Shown: positions 23,876-34,038 of the stretch, piece by piece
Numbering within the stretch: position 1 is the stretch's first letter
Layout of the letters: each line of letters starts with the position of its first letter
From: JAKVBK01 sp022447275
GTDB lineage: Bacteria > Pseudomonadota > Alphaproteobacteria > Rhodobacterales > Rhodobacteraceae
Direction: 5' to 3'
Assembly: GCA_047125605.1 (NCBI GenBank)
Contig: CP138932.1
Location: 434,001-498,000 of the forward strand
DNA: 64,000 nucleotides
The notes under the pieces: generated by a model
The model's input: only the letters and a program-made list of their open reading frames with translations
What the model was told of the DNA's origin: nothing
Databases searched by the model: none
Made by a program: the position numbers and the translations under genes

Positions 23876-26796
23876 GAATTCCAGGTCTTGGTCACGGCAT
23901 TGACCGCAACCGCAAAGTTGGATTTTCGTTCAATCACCGGCGCCTGACTGGGTTTGGGGGTGACACAGTTGCCTCGGCCCTGTTGGCCAAAGACATCAAG
24001 CTGGTCGCCCGGTCGTTCAAGTATCACAGGCCGCGCGGTGTCATGGCGCTTGGCTCGGAGGAGCCGAACGCGCTGATCACGGTGGGCACGGGTGACGCGG
24101 CCATGCCCAATCTGCGTGCAACGCAGGTCGAGCTTATGGCTGGGCTGAAGACCCGCTCGCAGAATGCCTGGCCCAGCATTGAGGCCGATTTCCTGGCCGT
24201 GAATGACTTTGTTTCCCCATTCCTGAGTGCAGGCTTTTACTACAAGACATTCATGTGGCCGCGGGGCTTCTGGGAAAAGCTCTATGAGCCTTTCATCCGG
24301 CGGGCCGCAGGGCTTGGCAAACTGCCCATGGCCCATGATCTGACACCCCACGAGAAAGCCTTTGCCCATTGTGATGTGTTGGTGATCGGCTCGGGCCCCA
24401 CTGGTTTGATAGCCGCATGGGCTGCGGCTGAGGCCGGGGCCGACGTCATCCTGTGCGAAGAAGACACGATGCTGGGCGGCCGTCTTCTGCACGAAAACGA
24501 AGAGGTGGATTGCACGGTAGGCCACCTGTGGGCCGCGGATATGTCAGAACGATTGGCCGCGATGCCCAATGTGCGGATTATGACCCGCACCACCGTGACA
24601 GGCGCCTATGACACGGGCGTATACGGCGCGTTGGAGCGCGTTGGCCGGCATATCTTTTCGCCGGATGAGGCTCTGCCGATGGAGTGTTTCTGGCGCATCA
24701 CTGCACGCGCCACAGTGCTGGCCGCTGGTGCCCTCGAGCGCCCGATTGCCTTTGAGAACAACGACAGGCCCGGGATCCTTCTGTCTGCAGCGACGCGGGG
24801 CTATCTACATCGCTACGGCGTCGCGCCGGGCAGCCGGGTGGCTGTGTTTGGCACGGGGCCCGATGCGCATCGCACAGCGCGCGATCTGAAGGCCGCGGGC
24901 GTGGAGGTGCCATATTTGGTGGACACACGCAGTGATGCGCCTGCGCTTGAGGATACGGAAGTGATTTCTGGCGCGCGGGTTACGGGCACGCGTGGTCGCA
25001 AGGCCTTGCGCAGCATAACGGTTGGCGCGCGCAAGCTCGAGGTGGATGCGCTCGCGGTGGCTGGAGGGTGGACACCCTCGGTGCATCTGACTTGCCACAT
25101 GAACCACCGGCCCGTGTGGGATGAGGGCGTTCAGGCCTTTGTGCCCGCAGAGGGTGCAGTGCCGGGCATGGTGCCTGCCGGGGCGTGCCGAGGGGTCTAC
25201 AGCACGGCTGGTTGCCTGCAAGACGGATTGCGGGCCGCATCGGACGTGTTGGAGATGGTCGGGCTGACACCGCTGTCATTGGCGCTGCCCGCAGCGGAGA
25301 ACGGTGCAGTGGTGCCGACGCCGCTCTGGCATGTTCCCTGCCAGGGGCGCGCGTGGTTGGATTTCCAAAACGATGTCACCGTCAAAGACGTCAAGCTGGC
25401 CGCAGCGGAAAACTACGCCTCGGTCGAGCATATGAAACGCTACACCACTCAGGGCATGGCTCCGGACCAGGGCAAAAACTCCAACTTGAATGCGCTGGCC
25501 GTTCTGGCCGAGGCAACCGGGCGTTCCATACCGGAGACTGGCACCACCACGTTCCGGCCGCCCTATGTGCCCGTTGCGCTGGGCGCGATAGGGGCAGGGG
25601 CGCGGGGCTCAGGATTTGCGCCGCGCCGATTGACCACCTCTGATCCTGACAGCCGAGCGATGGGCGCGCCGATGATTGAGGCGGGCCTGTGGTTCCGCCC
25701 CAGCTATTTCCCGCGGTCAGGAGAAACCCACTGGCGGGAAAGCTGTGACCGCGAAGTAAAGATGGTGCGGGAAACCGTTGGGGTGACCGATGTGTCGACC
25801 CTTGGAAAGATCGATATTCAGGGGGCTGATGCCGCCCGTTTCCTGGATCTTGTCTATGCCAACAAATTCTCGACCTTGAAGCCGGGCAAGGCGCGTTACG
25901 GCCTGATGCTGCGCGAAGATGGCCATGTGATGGACGACGGCACGACCGCGTGCCTCGGGGACGGCCATTACATGATGACGACCACGACAGCCGCAGCAGG
26001 GCCCGTCATGTCTCATCTGGAATTCGTTGCCCAGTGTCTGGTGCCAGATTGGGATGTACACCTGATCTCTGCCACAGAGCAGTGGGCCCAGTTTGCCGTT
26101 GCGGGCCCCATGGCGCGCGCCATGCTGGAGACCCTCGTCGACGACGCCATCGATGACGCCACGCTGCCCTTCATGGGCTGGATGGACGTGACCGTTGGCG
26201 GCGTTGCAGGGCGTCTTTTCCGGATCAGCTTCTCTGGTGAGATCGGCTTTGAGATCGCTGTGCCCGCCCGCTATGGCGCCAGCCTGTTTCGGTTGCTCAT
26301 CGCGCAGGCCGGGGCCTTCGGCGGAGGGGCTTACGGCATGGAAGCTCTCAATGTGCTGCGCATCGAGAAGGGCTTTGTCACCCATTCCGAAATCCACGGA
26401 CGCGTCACCGCCTTCGATGTGGGCATGGAAGGCATGGTGTCAAAGAAGAAAGATTGTATTGGCTTTGCGGCTTCGCGCCGGGAAGGGCTTCTCAGAGATG
26501 ACCGTGAACGGCTGATCGGTCTGAAACCCGTGGCCAAAGACGGTGAATTGTTGGCTGGCGCCCACCTCTTCACTCAGGGCGACAAGCCCATACGCGTCAA
26601 TGACCAGGGATATGTGACCTCGGGGGGCTATTCGCCCAGCCTTGGCTGCATGATCGGATTGGGTTTCCTGCGCAGCGGCCCTGACAGGATTGGCGAGCGT
26701 GTCCGGATGGTGGACCACCTGCGCAAGGTGACCACCCAGGTAGAGATCTGCGCACCTGTCTTCCTTGATCCTGAAGGAGAACGCGCCCGTGGTTAA
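23872..26796 (+). CDS. soxA: Sarcosine oxidase alpha subunit
   Basis: A 974-residue subunit. The N-terminal part has a ferredoxin-like stretch (NHRRLTGFGGDTVASALLA). A dinucleotide-binding fold starts near residue 167 (DVLVIGSGPTGLIAAWAAA) and binds NAD. The C-terminal third, from about residue 600, is an aminomethyltransferase (GcvT-like) domain that uses tetrahydrofolate to collect the methylene group. It overlaps soxD by 4 bp and soxG by 8 bp. Confidence 0.96.
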   Translation: MRIPGLGHGIDRNRKVGFSFNHRRLTGFGGDTVASALLAKDIKLVARSFKYHRPRGVMALGSEEPNALITVGTGDAAMPNLRATQVELMAGLKTRSQNAWPSIEADFLAVNDFVSPFLSAGFYYKTFMWPRGFWEKLYEPFIRRAAGLGKLPMAHDLTPHEKAFAHCDVLVIGSGPTGLIAAWAAAEAGADVILCEEDTMLGGRLLHENEEVDCTVGHLWAADMSERLAAMPNVRIMTRTTVTGAYDTGVYGALERVGRHIFSPDEALPMECFWRITARATVLAAGALERPIAFENNDRPGILLSAATRGYLHRYGVAPGSRVAVFGTGPDAHRTARDLKAAGVEVPYLVDTRSDAPALEDTEVISGARVTGTRGRKALRSITVGARKLEVDALAVAGGWTPSVHLTCHMNHRPVWDEGVQAFVPAEGAVPGMVPAGACRGVYSTAGCLQDGLRAASDVLEMVGLTPLSLALPAAENGAVVPTPLWHVPCQGRAWLDFQNDVTVKDVKLAAAENYASVEHMKRYTTQGMAPDQGKNSNLNALAVLAEATGRSIPETGTTTFRPPYVPVALGAIGAGARGSGFAPRRLTTSDPDSRAMGAPMIEAGLWFRPSYFPRSGETHWRESCDREVKMVRETVGVTDVSTLGKIDIQGADAARFLDLVYANKFSTLKPGKARYGLMLREDGHVMDDGTTACLGDGHYMMTTTTAAAGPVMSHLEFVAQCLVPDWDVHLISATEQWAQFAVAGPMARAMLETLVDDAIDDATLPFMGWMDVTVGGVAGRLFRISFSGEIGFEIAVPARYGASLFRLLIAQAGAFGGGAYGMEALNVLRIEKGFVTHSEIHGRVTAFDVGMEGMVSKKKDCIGFAASRREGLLRDDRERLIGLKPVAKDGELLAGAHLFTQGDKPIRVNDQGYVTSGGYSPSLGCMIGLGFLRSGPDRIGERVRMVDHLRKVTTQVEICAPVFLDPEGERARG

Positions 26797-27343
26797 GCTG
26801 GTCCCCCAATCGCCGCTTGGCGACCTTGATGTCACCGTTGGCACAGTGCGTCTGCGCGAAGAGCAGATCGATGCGATCTGGTCACTCTCTGCCGGGACGG
26901 GCGGCGACTCTGCACTGTCTGCTGCGCTTGTCGATCAAACGGGGCTGCCCTTTCCGGACCCTGGTGAACTTTATGAAGACGGCGATGTGAGCACCTGCTG
27001 GACAGGTCCGCAGCAGGCGTTTCTGCTTGGGGCGGCGCCCTCAGGGGCCGTCTTGGCGGCCGGTGTGGCGACACCACAAACGGATGCCTGGGCGGTGATG
27101 CGGCTTTCCGGGGCCGACAGTGCTGATGTGCTGGCCCGGCTGGTGGCGGTTGATCTGCGTCCGCAGCGCCTTGGGCCGGGCCATGTGGCACGGTGCCAGT
27201 TGGGCCATATGGCCTGCATCCTCGGCCATCTTGAGGATGGAAGCTGGCGGATCATGGTGTTTCGCTCCATGGCAAAGCACGCGGCGGAAGAAATCCGCCA
27301 CGCGATGGATGCTGTCGCGGCCCGGGCAGCGCGCCCGAACTGA
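26789..27343 (+). CDS. soxG: Sarcosine oxidase gamma subunit
   Basis: About 184 residues from a GTG start at 26789 (VKLVPQSPLGDLDV after the initiator), with AAGGAG nine bases upstream inside the end of soxA. It matches the SoxG family, related to the C-terminal part of GcvT-like proteins, with the pattern WAVMRLSGADSADVLARLV. It is the last gene of soxBDAG. Confidence 0.92.
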   Translation: MVKLVPQSPLGDLDVTVGTVRLREEQIDAIWSLSAGTGGDSALSAALVDQTGLPFPDPGELYEDGDVSTCWTGPQQAFLLGAAPSGAVLAAGVATPQTDAWAVMRLSGADSADVLARLVAVDLRPQRLGPGHVARCQLGHMACILGHLEDGSWRIMVFRSMAKHAAEEIRHAMDAVAARAARPN

Positions 27344-27456
27344 TGGTGCGGGGGCGCGTGTGGCCCCGGCATTCAGTCACCTGAAAAGGATCGGTCGGTA
27401 AACCATGCGCTATAGGGGCGCTTGGCACGCGGGCTCTGCTGTGGCACTTCTGGGAC

Positions 27457-29430
27457 ATGTCGCTGCCCCCGGGATTCTTGGACGAACTGCGCAACCGCAC
27501 CTCCCTGAGTGAGGTCGTCGGGCGCAAAGTCGTGTGGGATACGCGGAAATCCAACCCGTCCAAGGGCGACATGTGGGCGCCCTGCCCATTTCATCAGGAA
27601 AAAACCGCCTCTTTCCACGTGGATGACCGCAAGGGCTATTACTATTGCTTCGGCTGCCACGAAAAGGGGGATGCGATCTCTTTTTTGCGCGACACTGACA
27701 ACATGTCATTCATGGAGGCGGTCCAAACGCTGGCAACGATGTCTGGCCTTGAAATGCCGGCCCAAGACCCAAGGGCCAAAGAAAAGCGGGACAGGCGGGC
27801 CGAACTGACGGACGTGATGGAAATGGCGGTGCGCCATTTCCGCCTTAATCTGGCTGGTGGGGCAGGGGCGGCTGCGCGCGATTATCTGGCGGGCCGCGCG
27901 CTGACCGGGCCCGCGCTCGAGCGGTGGGATATCGGTTTTGCCAAGGATGGCTGGCAAGGCCTTTGGGATCATTTGCGCGATCAGGGCGTGGCGGAAGACC
28001 TGATTCTTGAATGCGGATTGGCGCGCCCCTCCAGCAAGGGCGGCAAACCTTATGATACTTTCCGCAACCGGATCATGTATCCGATCCGGGATGCGCAGGG
28101 GCGCTGCATTGCCTTCGGTGGCAGGGCCATGGATCCGGCCGACACAGCAAAGTACATAAACTCGCCCGATACGCTTTTGTTCGATAAGGGCCGCAGTCTT
28201 TATAACCATGGGCCTGCACGCTCTGCGGCGGGCAAGGACGGTCCGCTGATCGTGGCTGAGGGCTACATGGATGTCATTGCCCTGTCTGAGGCAGGGTTTG
28301 CATGCACCGTCGCCCCCCTCGGCACGGCGATCACCGAAGACCAGTTGCGCCTCATGTGGCGCATGGCGGATGAACCCATCATCGCGCTGGATGGCGACAA
28401 GGCTGGTCTGCGCGCCGCAATGCGGCTGATTGATCTGGCGCTGCCGCTCTTGGAGCCTGGACGCTCTTTGCGGTTCTGTGTTCTGCCCCATGGCCAGGAC
28501 CCTGATGATCTGCTGAAATTTGGCGGGGCTACAGCGATGTCGGCGTTGCTCGATAAAGCCACACCTTTGGTAGAGATGCTTTGGCAGCGGGAATTGGAGG
28601 GCCGCAACCTCGACAGCCCGGAACGGCGCGCGGCGCTGGATCGGGATCTGCGGTTTGCCGTGGCCAAGATACAGGATGCTTCCCTGAAAGGGCATTATAA
28701 CGATGCTCTGCGCGCCCGGCGGGATACTCTGTTTGGCAAGAACAAGCTGCAAAGGGGCTTTGCCGATGCCCGGAGTACCCCTTGGCGCGGCAAGGGCCAG
28801 CCGGTATCGCGTGCGGCAACTGCAGCTGCACGCGCCAGTGCCTTGGCTGCTGGGGCAGGGCAATCAACCGATGAGTTGCGCGAAGCAGTGATCCTTGCGA
28901 GTTGCCTCTATCACCCAACCCAGATCGACGAACATGCCGCTGCACTGGAAGAAATTGACTTCATCGGACTGGGCCATGCGGCCATCGCAGCCGCTCTTCT
29001 CGACAGTCGCACACAAGACCCAGAAGCCCTGCGGGCGGAACTTTCTGCGCGATTGGGCGCCGGGGCCCTTGAAAGCCTTCTGGCGCGCCCTCATGTAGCC
29101 ACAGCACCGCCGGTTATGAACCCTTCGAACAGTGAAATCGCGCGCCTCTGTGTGGCAGAGGAAGTGGCGAAATTGTCAGCGTCGCGAGGGGTTGCCCAAG
29201 AGGTTGCGGATGCAACAGAAGCCCTGTCGGGTGAAGCAGATGAGTGGGTGACCTGGCGGCTTGGCCAAGCGGCTGAAGCACAGCATAAGGCGCATAGTAG
29301 CCAAGATGGAGACAAGGCAGAATTCGACATTGCCCCCAACGGGGTGCGTCTGGATCGGGACGAACGGGCCGCAATGGACAGGCTTTTTGATCAGATCCAG
29401 TTTGCTAAATCGGACAAATATAAACCCTGA
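27457..29430 (+). CDS. dnaG: DNA primase
   Basis: A 657-residue primase that makes RNA primers for replication. The N-terminal CHC2 zinc finger has C43, H46, C64 and C67 (APCPFHQEK and YYYCFGCHEKGD). The catalytic Toprim domain follows with VAEGYMDVIAL and ALDGDKAG. The C-terminal helicase-binding domain is less conserved and Ala-rich. The start ATG at 27457 has no strong ribosome site. It is followed after about 120 bp by rpoD, the classic macromolecular-synthesis pairing without rpsU. Confidence 0.97.
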   Translation: MSLPPGFLDELRNRTSLSEVVGRKVVWDTRKSNPSKGDMWAPCPFHQEKTASFHVDDRKGYYYCFGCHEKGDAISFLRDTDNMSFMEAVQTLATMSGLEMPAQDPRAKEKRDRRAELTDVMEMAVRHFRLNLAGGAGAAARDYLAGRALTGPALERWDIGFAKDGWQGLWDHLRDQGVAEDLILECGLARPSSKGGKPYDTFRNRIMYPIRDAQGRCIAFGGRAMDPADTAKYINSPDTLLFDKGRSLYNHGPARSAAGKDGPLIVAEGYMDVIALSEAGFACTVAPLGTAITEDQLRLMWRMADEPIIALDGDKAGLRAAMRLIDLALPLLEPGRSLRFCVLPHGQDPDDLLKFGGATAMSALLDKATPLVEMLWQRELEGRNLDSPERRAALDRDLRFAVAKIQDASLKGHYNDALRARRDTLFGKNKLQRGFADARSTPWRGKGQPVSRAATAAARASALAAGAGQSTDELREAVILASCLYHPTQIDEHAAALEEIDFIGLGHAAIAAALLDSRTQDPEALRAELSARLGAGALESLLARPHVATAPPVMNPSNSEIARLCVAEEVAKLSASRGVAQEVADATEALSGEADEWVTWRLGQAAEAQHKAHSSQDGDKAEFDIAPNGVRLDRDERAAMDRLFDQIQFAKSDKYKP

Positions 29431-29553
29431 CTAAGAAAACCTTAACGCAAAGAAGGTTAACCGGGGTGGAAACTCTCGTGATTCGCGTTATTGATTCGAA
29501 TCCAGCACATACCGCGAATCGCCCTTTTCGCGACGCTAGCAATGGAGCACTGA

Positions 29554-31554
29554 ATGGCTGCCAAAGACACGGACGATCGCAAGACGGACAACGCTGACGC
29601 CGACATCTCGCTCGACATGAGCCAGGCGGCCGTCAAACGGATGATCGCTGACGCGCGTGAGCGTGGCTACATCACCTATGACCAGCTCAACGAGGTCTTG
29701 CCGCCCGATCAGGCATCCTCGGACCAGATCGAAGACGTGATGTCGATGCTGTCGGAAATGGGCATTCAGGTCACTGAGGAAGAAGAAACCGAGGAAGACG
29801 ACGCCGATAAGAAGGGCTCGACCGCTGTTGTCGAAACCTCGACCTCCCGGGAAGTGGCGGTTGCCACGACAGAAACTGAAAAGCTTGATCGCACCGATGA
29901 TCCGGTTCGGATGTATCTGCGTGAAATGGGCAGCGTCGAGCTGCTGTCGCGTGAAGGTGAGATCGCGATTGCAAAGCGCATCGAGGCCGGCCGCAATACG
30001 ATGATCGCCGGGCTCTGCGAAAGCCCACTCACCTTCCAGGCAATCACGATCTGGCGCGACGAACTTTTGTCGGAAGACATTTTGCTGCGCGACGTGATCG
30101 ACCTCGAAACCACGTTTGGCCGTGGTGTCGATGGCGAAGAAGGTGATGACGAGCCTGTGGTGGCCAATGTTGCAGCAGCTGCTGCACCGGCCGACAACAA
30201 GAACGCCCAGCCCACACAAGAGCTGGACGCAGACGGCAATCCCATTGCGAGCGACGATGAGGATGATGAGGATGAGCAGGCCAACATGAGCCTTGCGGCC
30301 ATGGAAGCGGCCCTTAAGCCCCGGGTGCTGGAAATCCTCGACAACATTGCACGCGACTACACCGAGCTGGCTGATATGCAGGATGAGCGCATGTCAGCAA
30401 CATTGAATGAGGATGGCTCCTTCTCAGCTTCGGATGAAGCCCGCTACCAGAAACTGCGTTCTGAGATTGTTGAGTTGGTGAACGAACTCCACCTGCACAA
30501 CAACCGGATCGAAGCGCTTATCGATCAGCTTTACGGGATCAACCGCCGTATCATGTCGATCGACAGCAATATGGTGAAACTGGCTGATCAGGCACGCATC
30601 AACCGCCGGGAATTCATCGAAGAATACCGCGATTACGAGCTTGATCCGACATGGATGGATCGGATGCGCGCCAAGTCGGGCCGTGGCTGGACAGCGCTGT
30701 TTGAACGCTCTTCTGAGAAGGTGGCGGAACTGCGGGTCGAAATGGCCCAGGTCGGCCAGTATGTGGGCGTCGATATCCCGGAATTCCGGCGCATCGTGCA
30801 GCAGGTTCAAAAGGGTGAAAAAGAAGCGCGTCAGGCCAAGAAAGAAATGGTCGAAGCAAACCTGCGCCTCGTCATCTCGATCGCCAAGAAATATACAAAC
30901 CGTGGCTTGCAGTTCCTTGATCTGATTCAGGAAGGCAATATCGGCTTGATGAAAGCCGTCGACAAATTTGAATATCGTCGGGGCTACAAGTTCTCCACAT
31001 ATGCCACCTGGTGGATCCGGCAGGCCATCACCCGCTCCATCGCGGATCAGGCCCGCACGATCCGGATCCCGGTGCATATGATCGAAACGATCAACAAGCT
31101 GGTGCGGACCGGCCGCCAGATGCTGCATGAAATCGGCCGGGAGCCGACGCCGGAAGAACTGGCAGAGAAGTTGCAGATGCCGCTGGAAAAGGTTCGCAAG
31201 GTGATGAAAATCGCCAAGGAGCCGATCTCTCTGGAAACGCCCATTGGCGACGAAGAAGACAGTCAACTGGGCGATTTCATCGAGGACAAGAACGCGGTTC
31301 TTCCCTTGGATTCTGCGATCCAAGAGAATCTCAAGGAAACCACCACCCGCGTACTGGCCTCACTCACCCCGCGGGAGGAGCGCGTACTGCGTATGCGCTT
31401 CGGAATCGGCATGAACACCGATCACACATTGGAAGAAGTGGGCCAGCAGTTCTCTGTGACCCGTGAACGGATCCGTCAGATCGAGGCCAAGGCTCTGCGC
31501 AAGCTCAAGCATCCCTCGCGTTCGCGCAAGCTGCGCAGCTTCCTTGACCAGTAA
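29554..31554 (+). CDS. rpoD: RNA polymerase primary sigma factor (sigma-70)
   Basis: A 666-residue housekeeping sigma factor. Region 1.1 opens the protein (MSQAAVKRMIADARERGYIT). Region 1.2 is DDPVRMYLREMGSVELLSRE. A long acidic non-conserved insert lies at about residues 190-250. Regions 2.1-2.4 include NLRLVISIAKKY and YKFSTYATWWIRQAI. Region 4 ends with the helix-turn-helix TLEEVGQQFSVTRERIRQIE. It directs most transcription and is followed by a strong intrinsic terminator. Confidence 0.98.
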   Translation: MAAKDTDDRKTDNADADISLDMSQAAVKRMIADARERGYITYDQLNEVLPPDQASSDQIEDVMSMLSEMGIQVTEEEETEEDDADKKGSTAVVETSTSREVAVATTETEKLDRTDDPVRMYLREMGSVELLSREGEIAIAKRIEAGRNTMIAGLCESPLTFQAITIWRDELLSEDILLRDVIDLETTFGRGVDGEEGDDEPVVANVAAAAAPADNKNAQPTQELDADGNPIASDDEDDEDEQANMSLAAMEAALKPRVLEILDNIARDYTELADMQDERMSATLNEDGSFSASDEARYQKLRSEIVELVNELHLHNNRIEALIDQLYGINRRIMSIDSNMVKLADQARINRREFIEEYRDYELDPTWMDRMRAKSGRGWTALFERSSEKVAELRVEMAQVGQYVGVDIPEFRRIVQQVQKGEKEARQAKKEMVEANLRLVISIAKKYTNRGLQFLDLIQEGNIGLMKAVDKFEYRRGYKFSTYATWWIRQAITRSIADQARTIRIPVHMIETINKLVRTGRQMLHEIGREPTPEELAEKLQMPLEKVRKVMKIAKEPISLETPIGDEEDSQLGDFIEDKNAVLPLDSAIQENLKETTTRVLASLTPREERVLRMRFGIGMNTDHTLEEVGQQFSVTRERIRQIEAKALRKLKHPSRSRKLRSFLDQ

Positions 31555-31584
31555 GTCACGGTCCTAGCGGAGCAAGGTATGGAG

Positions 31585-31608
31585 AGGCGCCTTTTAGGGC
31601 GCCTTTTT
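31585..31608 (+). terminator. Intrinsic terminator of rpoD
   Basis: A 7-bp GC-rich stem (AGGCGCC with GGCGCCT, six-base loop) followed by a run of T lies 30 bp after the rpoD stop: a clear rho-independent terminator. Confidence 0.9.
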
Positions 31609-31695
31609 CATGCGTGCCACTGCCAGCTTGCGCCATTGCCGCCTGCGTTGACCTAGGCTACCACCTTGGGGACCACAGGAGGGAGGCCGGGATCC

Positions 31696-31974
31696 ATGTC
31701 CTTTTTCAAGAAATTATTTGGCGGCGGGGCAGGCGGCGCTGCGTCTGAGCCCGAAGCCATAGAATACAAGGGGTTTCGCATTACCGCTACGCCAATGGCG
31801 GAGGGCTCTGAGTTTCGCCTCTGCGGCAAGATCGAGTTGGAACAGGATGGGCAGACATTGTCCCACACCTTGATCCGGGCCGATATGATCCGGTCTCGCG
31901 AGGCGGCTGAGGAAGCGGTGATCCTGAAGGCCAAGCAGATGATCGACCAGCAGGGTGTCGGGCTGTTTGGGTGA
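31696..31974 (+). CDS. HlyU-family small protein
   Basis: 92 residues from ATG at 31696 (MSFFKKLFGGGAGGAASEPE), with GGAGG about 15 bases upstream. The core IEYKGFRITATPMAEGSEFR and LSHTLIRADMIRSREAAEEA resemble the HlyU family, a transcriptional activator of haemolysin genes in Vibrio that is also widespread in alphaproteobacteria with unknown targets. No haemolysin gene is adjacent. An upstream in-frame start at 31666 is less likely. Confidence 0.75.
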   Translation: MSFFKKLFGGGAGGAASEPEAIEYKGFRITATPMAEGSEFRLCGKIELEQDGQTLSHTLIRADMIRSREAAEEAVILKAKQMIDQQGVGLFG

Positions 31975-32092
31975 TTTGGCTGCCGTGTCTACGGGCGTGG
32001 CGGCGGACTGCTTGATTGCATTTAGACCCCCAACATGTTGCGTTGGGCCAGTGTGAATTGACAATTGGTAGGGCTTCCCGCACCATTGGCAT

Positions 32093-33616
32093 ATGATCAC
32101 TCCCGAAGTTTTACCTGAAGCAGCCGCCCTTTTGTTGGGCGTGTGCGTCATCCTCCTTCTGCTGGCTCTGCATGCCTTTTCCGGCCGCTCGGAGGCCCGA
32201 CGGCGTCTCGATCAAGCCAAGGATGCGCAGGATGCGGCTGCGCGGCGCATAGAAGATCTTGAGCGGGATGTTTCGCAAGCCGCAAAGAGCCATGCGCAAC
32301 TGAAACAAGAGCAATCGCAGATCCTCGCCCAGTTGCAGGATGCGCATCGGGACGCAGAAGGCAGCGCCCGCCGTCTGGCTGTCCTCAACAACGAGGTCGA
32401 GCACGCCAACAGAGCACAGGAACGGCTCGAACGTGATCTTGTGGGGCAGCGGGACGCGCGCGCGGATGCCGAGGTAAAGGCTACGCAGATGGGGGAGCGG
32501 ATTGCCGCCTTGCAGACCGAGCTGTCGCAATCTCAAAAGCACAATGCAGAGACGCTCAAGCGCGTGTCAGACATGAACGCGGCCATGGAAGAGCGCTTCA
32601 AACAGATGGCAGAGGCCAGTGTACAGGCTCAAGGCGACAGGCTCTCCAAGATGAGCAATGCCCAGCTGACGGCGCTGCTCTCTCCCCTCAAGGATCATAT
32701 TGGCCGGTTTGAGACGGAACTGCGCGGCGTGCACAAGAAGGCAGATGAAGAGCGCAGCTTGCTCAAGCAGGAGATCGGGCTTCTAACGCAGCGATCTCAG
32801 CAATTGTCGCAAGATGCCCAATCCCTGACAAAGGCCCTGCGCGGTGACAGCCAGAAACAGGGCGCTTGGGGCGAAATGGTCCTCGAACGGCTGTTGGAAA
32901 GTTCGGGGCTCGAGAAGGGTGTGCATTATGAAACGCAAGTCAGTGCTGAGACCGAGAGTGGCAAGCGCGCCCGGCCAGATGTGATCGTGCGTTTGCCGGA
33001 GGACAGGCTCCTTGTGATCGACAGCAAGGTCAGCCTCGTCTCCTATGAACGGGCGCTTGCGTCAGAAGACGCGGAAGTTCAGGTGCGAGAGATGGACGGC
33101 CATGTGGTGTCGTTGCGCCGGCATATCGATCAACTCTCGGCCAAAGCCTACGAAACGATCGATGGCAGCATGCCCGACTACGTTGTCATGTTTGTCCCGA
33201 TTGAGGGCGCGCTGTCGGACGCGTTGCGCCACGCCAAAGATCTCACAATCTATGCGCTTGAGAAGAATGTCACCATCGCCACGCCTACGACCCTGATGAT
33301 GGCCCTGCGCACGATCTCTCATGTTTGGCTCGTTGATACGCGCAACCGCAACGCGGAGTTGATCGCCCAAGAGGCCGGCCGCCTCTATGACAAACTGTCG
33401 GGGTTCACTGACAATATAGCGAAGGTCGGTCGCGCGCTTGAGCAGGCCAGCAAGGCCCACGAAGAGGCTGTGGGCCAACTCAGCACCGGGCGCGGTAATG
33501 CTCTTGCCAAGGCCGAGAAGATTAAGGCCATGGGCGCAAAGACGACCAAGGCCCTGGCCTACGAGACCGATCCTGACGTCGACCCTTTGTCTGTGCTGGA
33601 CGGTGGAAAAGCTTAG
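32093..33616 (+). CDS. rmuC: DNA recombination protein RmuC
   Basis: A 507-residue protein with an N-terminal membrane helix (LLLGVCVILLLLALHAF), a long coiled coil over about residues 35-260, and a C-terminal PD-(D/E)XK nuclease-like domain. That domain carries GAWGEMVLERLLESSGLEKG, ARPDVIVRLPEDRLLVIDSK and MFVPIEGAL. RmuC limits inversions at short inverted repeats in E. coli; its direct activity is not proven. Confidence 0.93.
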   Translation: MITPEVLPEAAALLLGVCVILLLLALHAFSGRSEARRRLDQAKDAQDAAARRIEDLERDVSQAAKSHAQLKQEQSQILAQLQDAHRDAEGSARRLAVLNNEVEHANRAQERLERDLVGQRDARADAEVKATQMGERIAALQTELSQSQKHNAETLKRVSDMNAAMEERFKQMAEASVQAQGDRLSKMSNAQLTALLSPLKDHIGRFETELRGVHKKADEERSLLKQEIGLLTQRSQQLSQDAQSLTKALRGDSQKQGAWGEMVLERLLESSGLEKGVHYETQVSAETESGKRARPDVIVRLPEDRLLVIDSKVSLVSYERALASEDAEVQVREMDGHVVSLRRHIDQLSAKAYETIDGSMPDYVVMFVPIEGALSDALRHAKDLTIYALEKNVTIATPTTLMMALRTISHVWLVDTRNRNAELIAQEAGRLYDKLSGFTDNIAKVGRALEQASKAHEEAVGQLSTGRGNALAKAEKIKAMGAKTTKALAYETDPDVDPLSVLDGGKA

Positions 33617-33696
33617 CTTGGCCATAATTCTGGCGCATTCTGTCGCTAAAAAGCTGCAAAGCGGCTTTGAGCCGCGATAGGGAAACGGATTGCACA

Positions 33697-34014
33697 ATGG
33701 CTGATATCAAAACTGCACCTCGCCTGCGACGCGCAACTGCCGCTCTGACAATGGCTGTGTTCATGGCTCCTGCACTGGCGGGCGCAAATACCTACGATTG
33801 TGGTGGCTCCAACATGGCATCATTCGTCGTCAGCGTTGCGGAGTCTGTCTGCACAATTGATGCCGACGCCGCTGTGGCAGCAGAGCTGTCGCCGCTTGAG
33901 TGCCACTATGAACCGCCAGCGATGAAAGTGTTCAAGCTTGCCGGTGACATGACCTTCACGATCACCAATGAAGGGTTGCAAATGGCTGCGGGCACCTGCG
34001 CCCTGCGCCAGTAA
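33697..34014 (+). CDS. Small secreted cysteine-containing protein
   Basis: 105 residues from ATG at 33697 (MADIKTAPRLRRATAALTMA). A basic N-terminus and hydrophobic stretch ending ALAGA look like a Sec signal peptide. The mature part of about 75 residues contains four cysteines (YDCGG, ESVCTID, PLECHYE, GTCALRQ), suggesting two disulfides in the periplasm. No family is recognised. An upstream in-frame ATG at 33667 would spoil the signal peptide. Confidence 0.68.
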   Translation: MADIKTAPRLRRATAALTMAVFMAPALAGANTYDCGGSNMASFVVSVAESVCTIDADAAVAAELSPLECHYEPPAMKVFKLAGDMTFTITNEGLQMAAGTCALRQ

Positions 34015-34038
34015 GCACACGCAGTTCGACAGGCGATC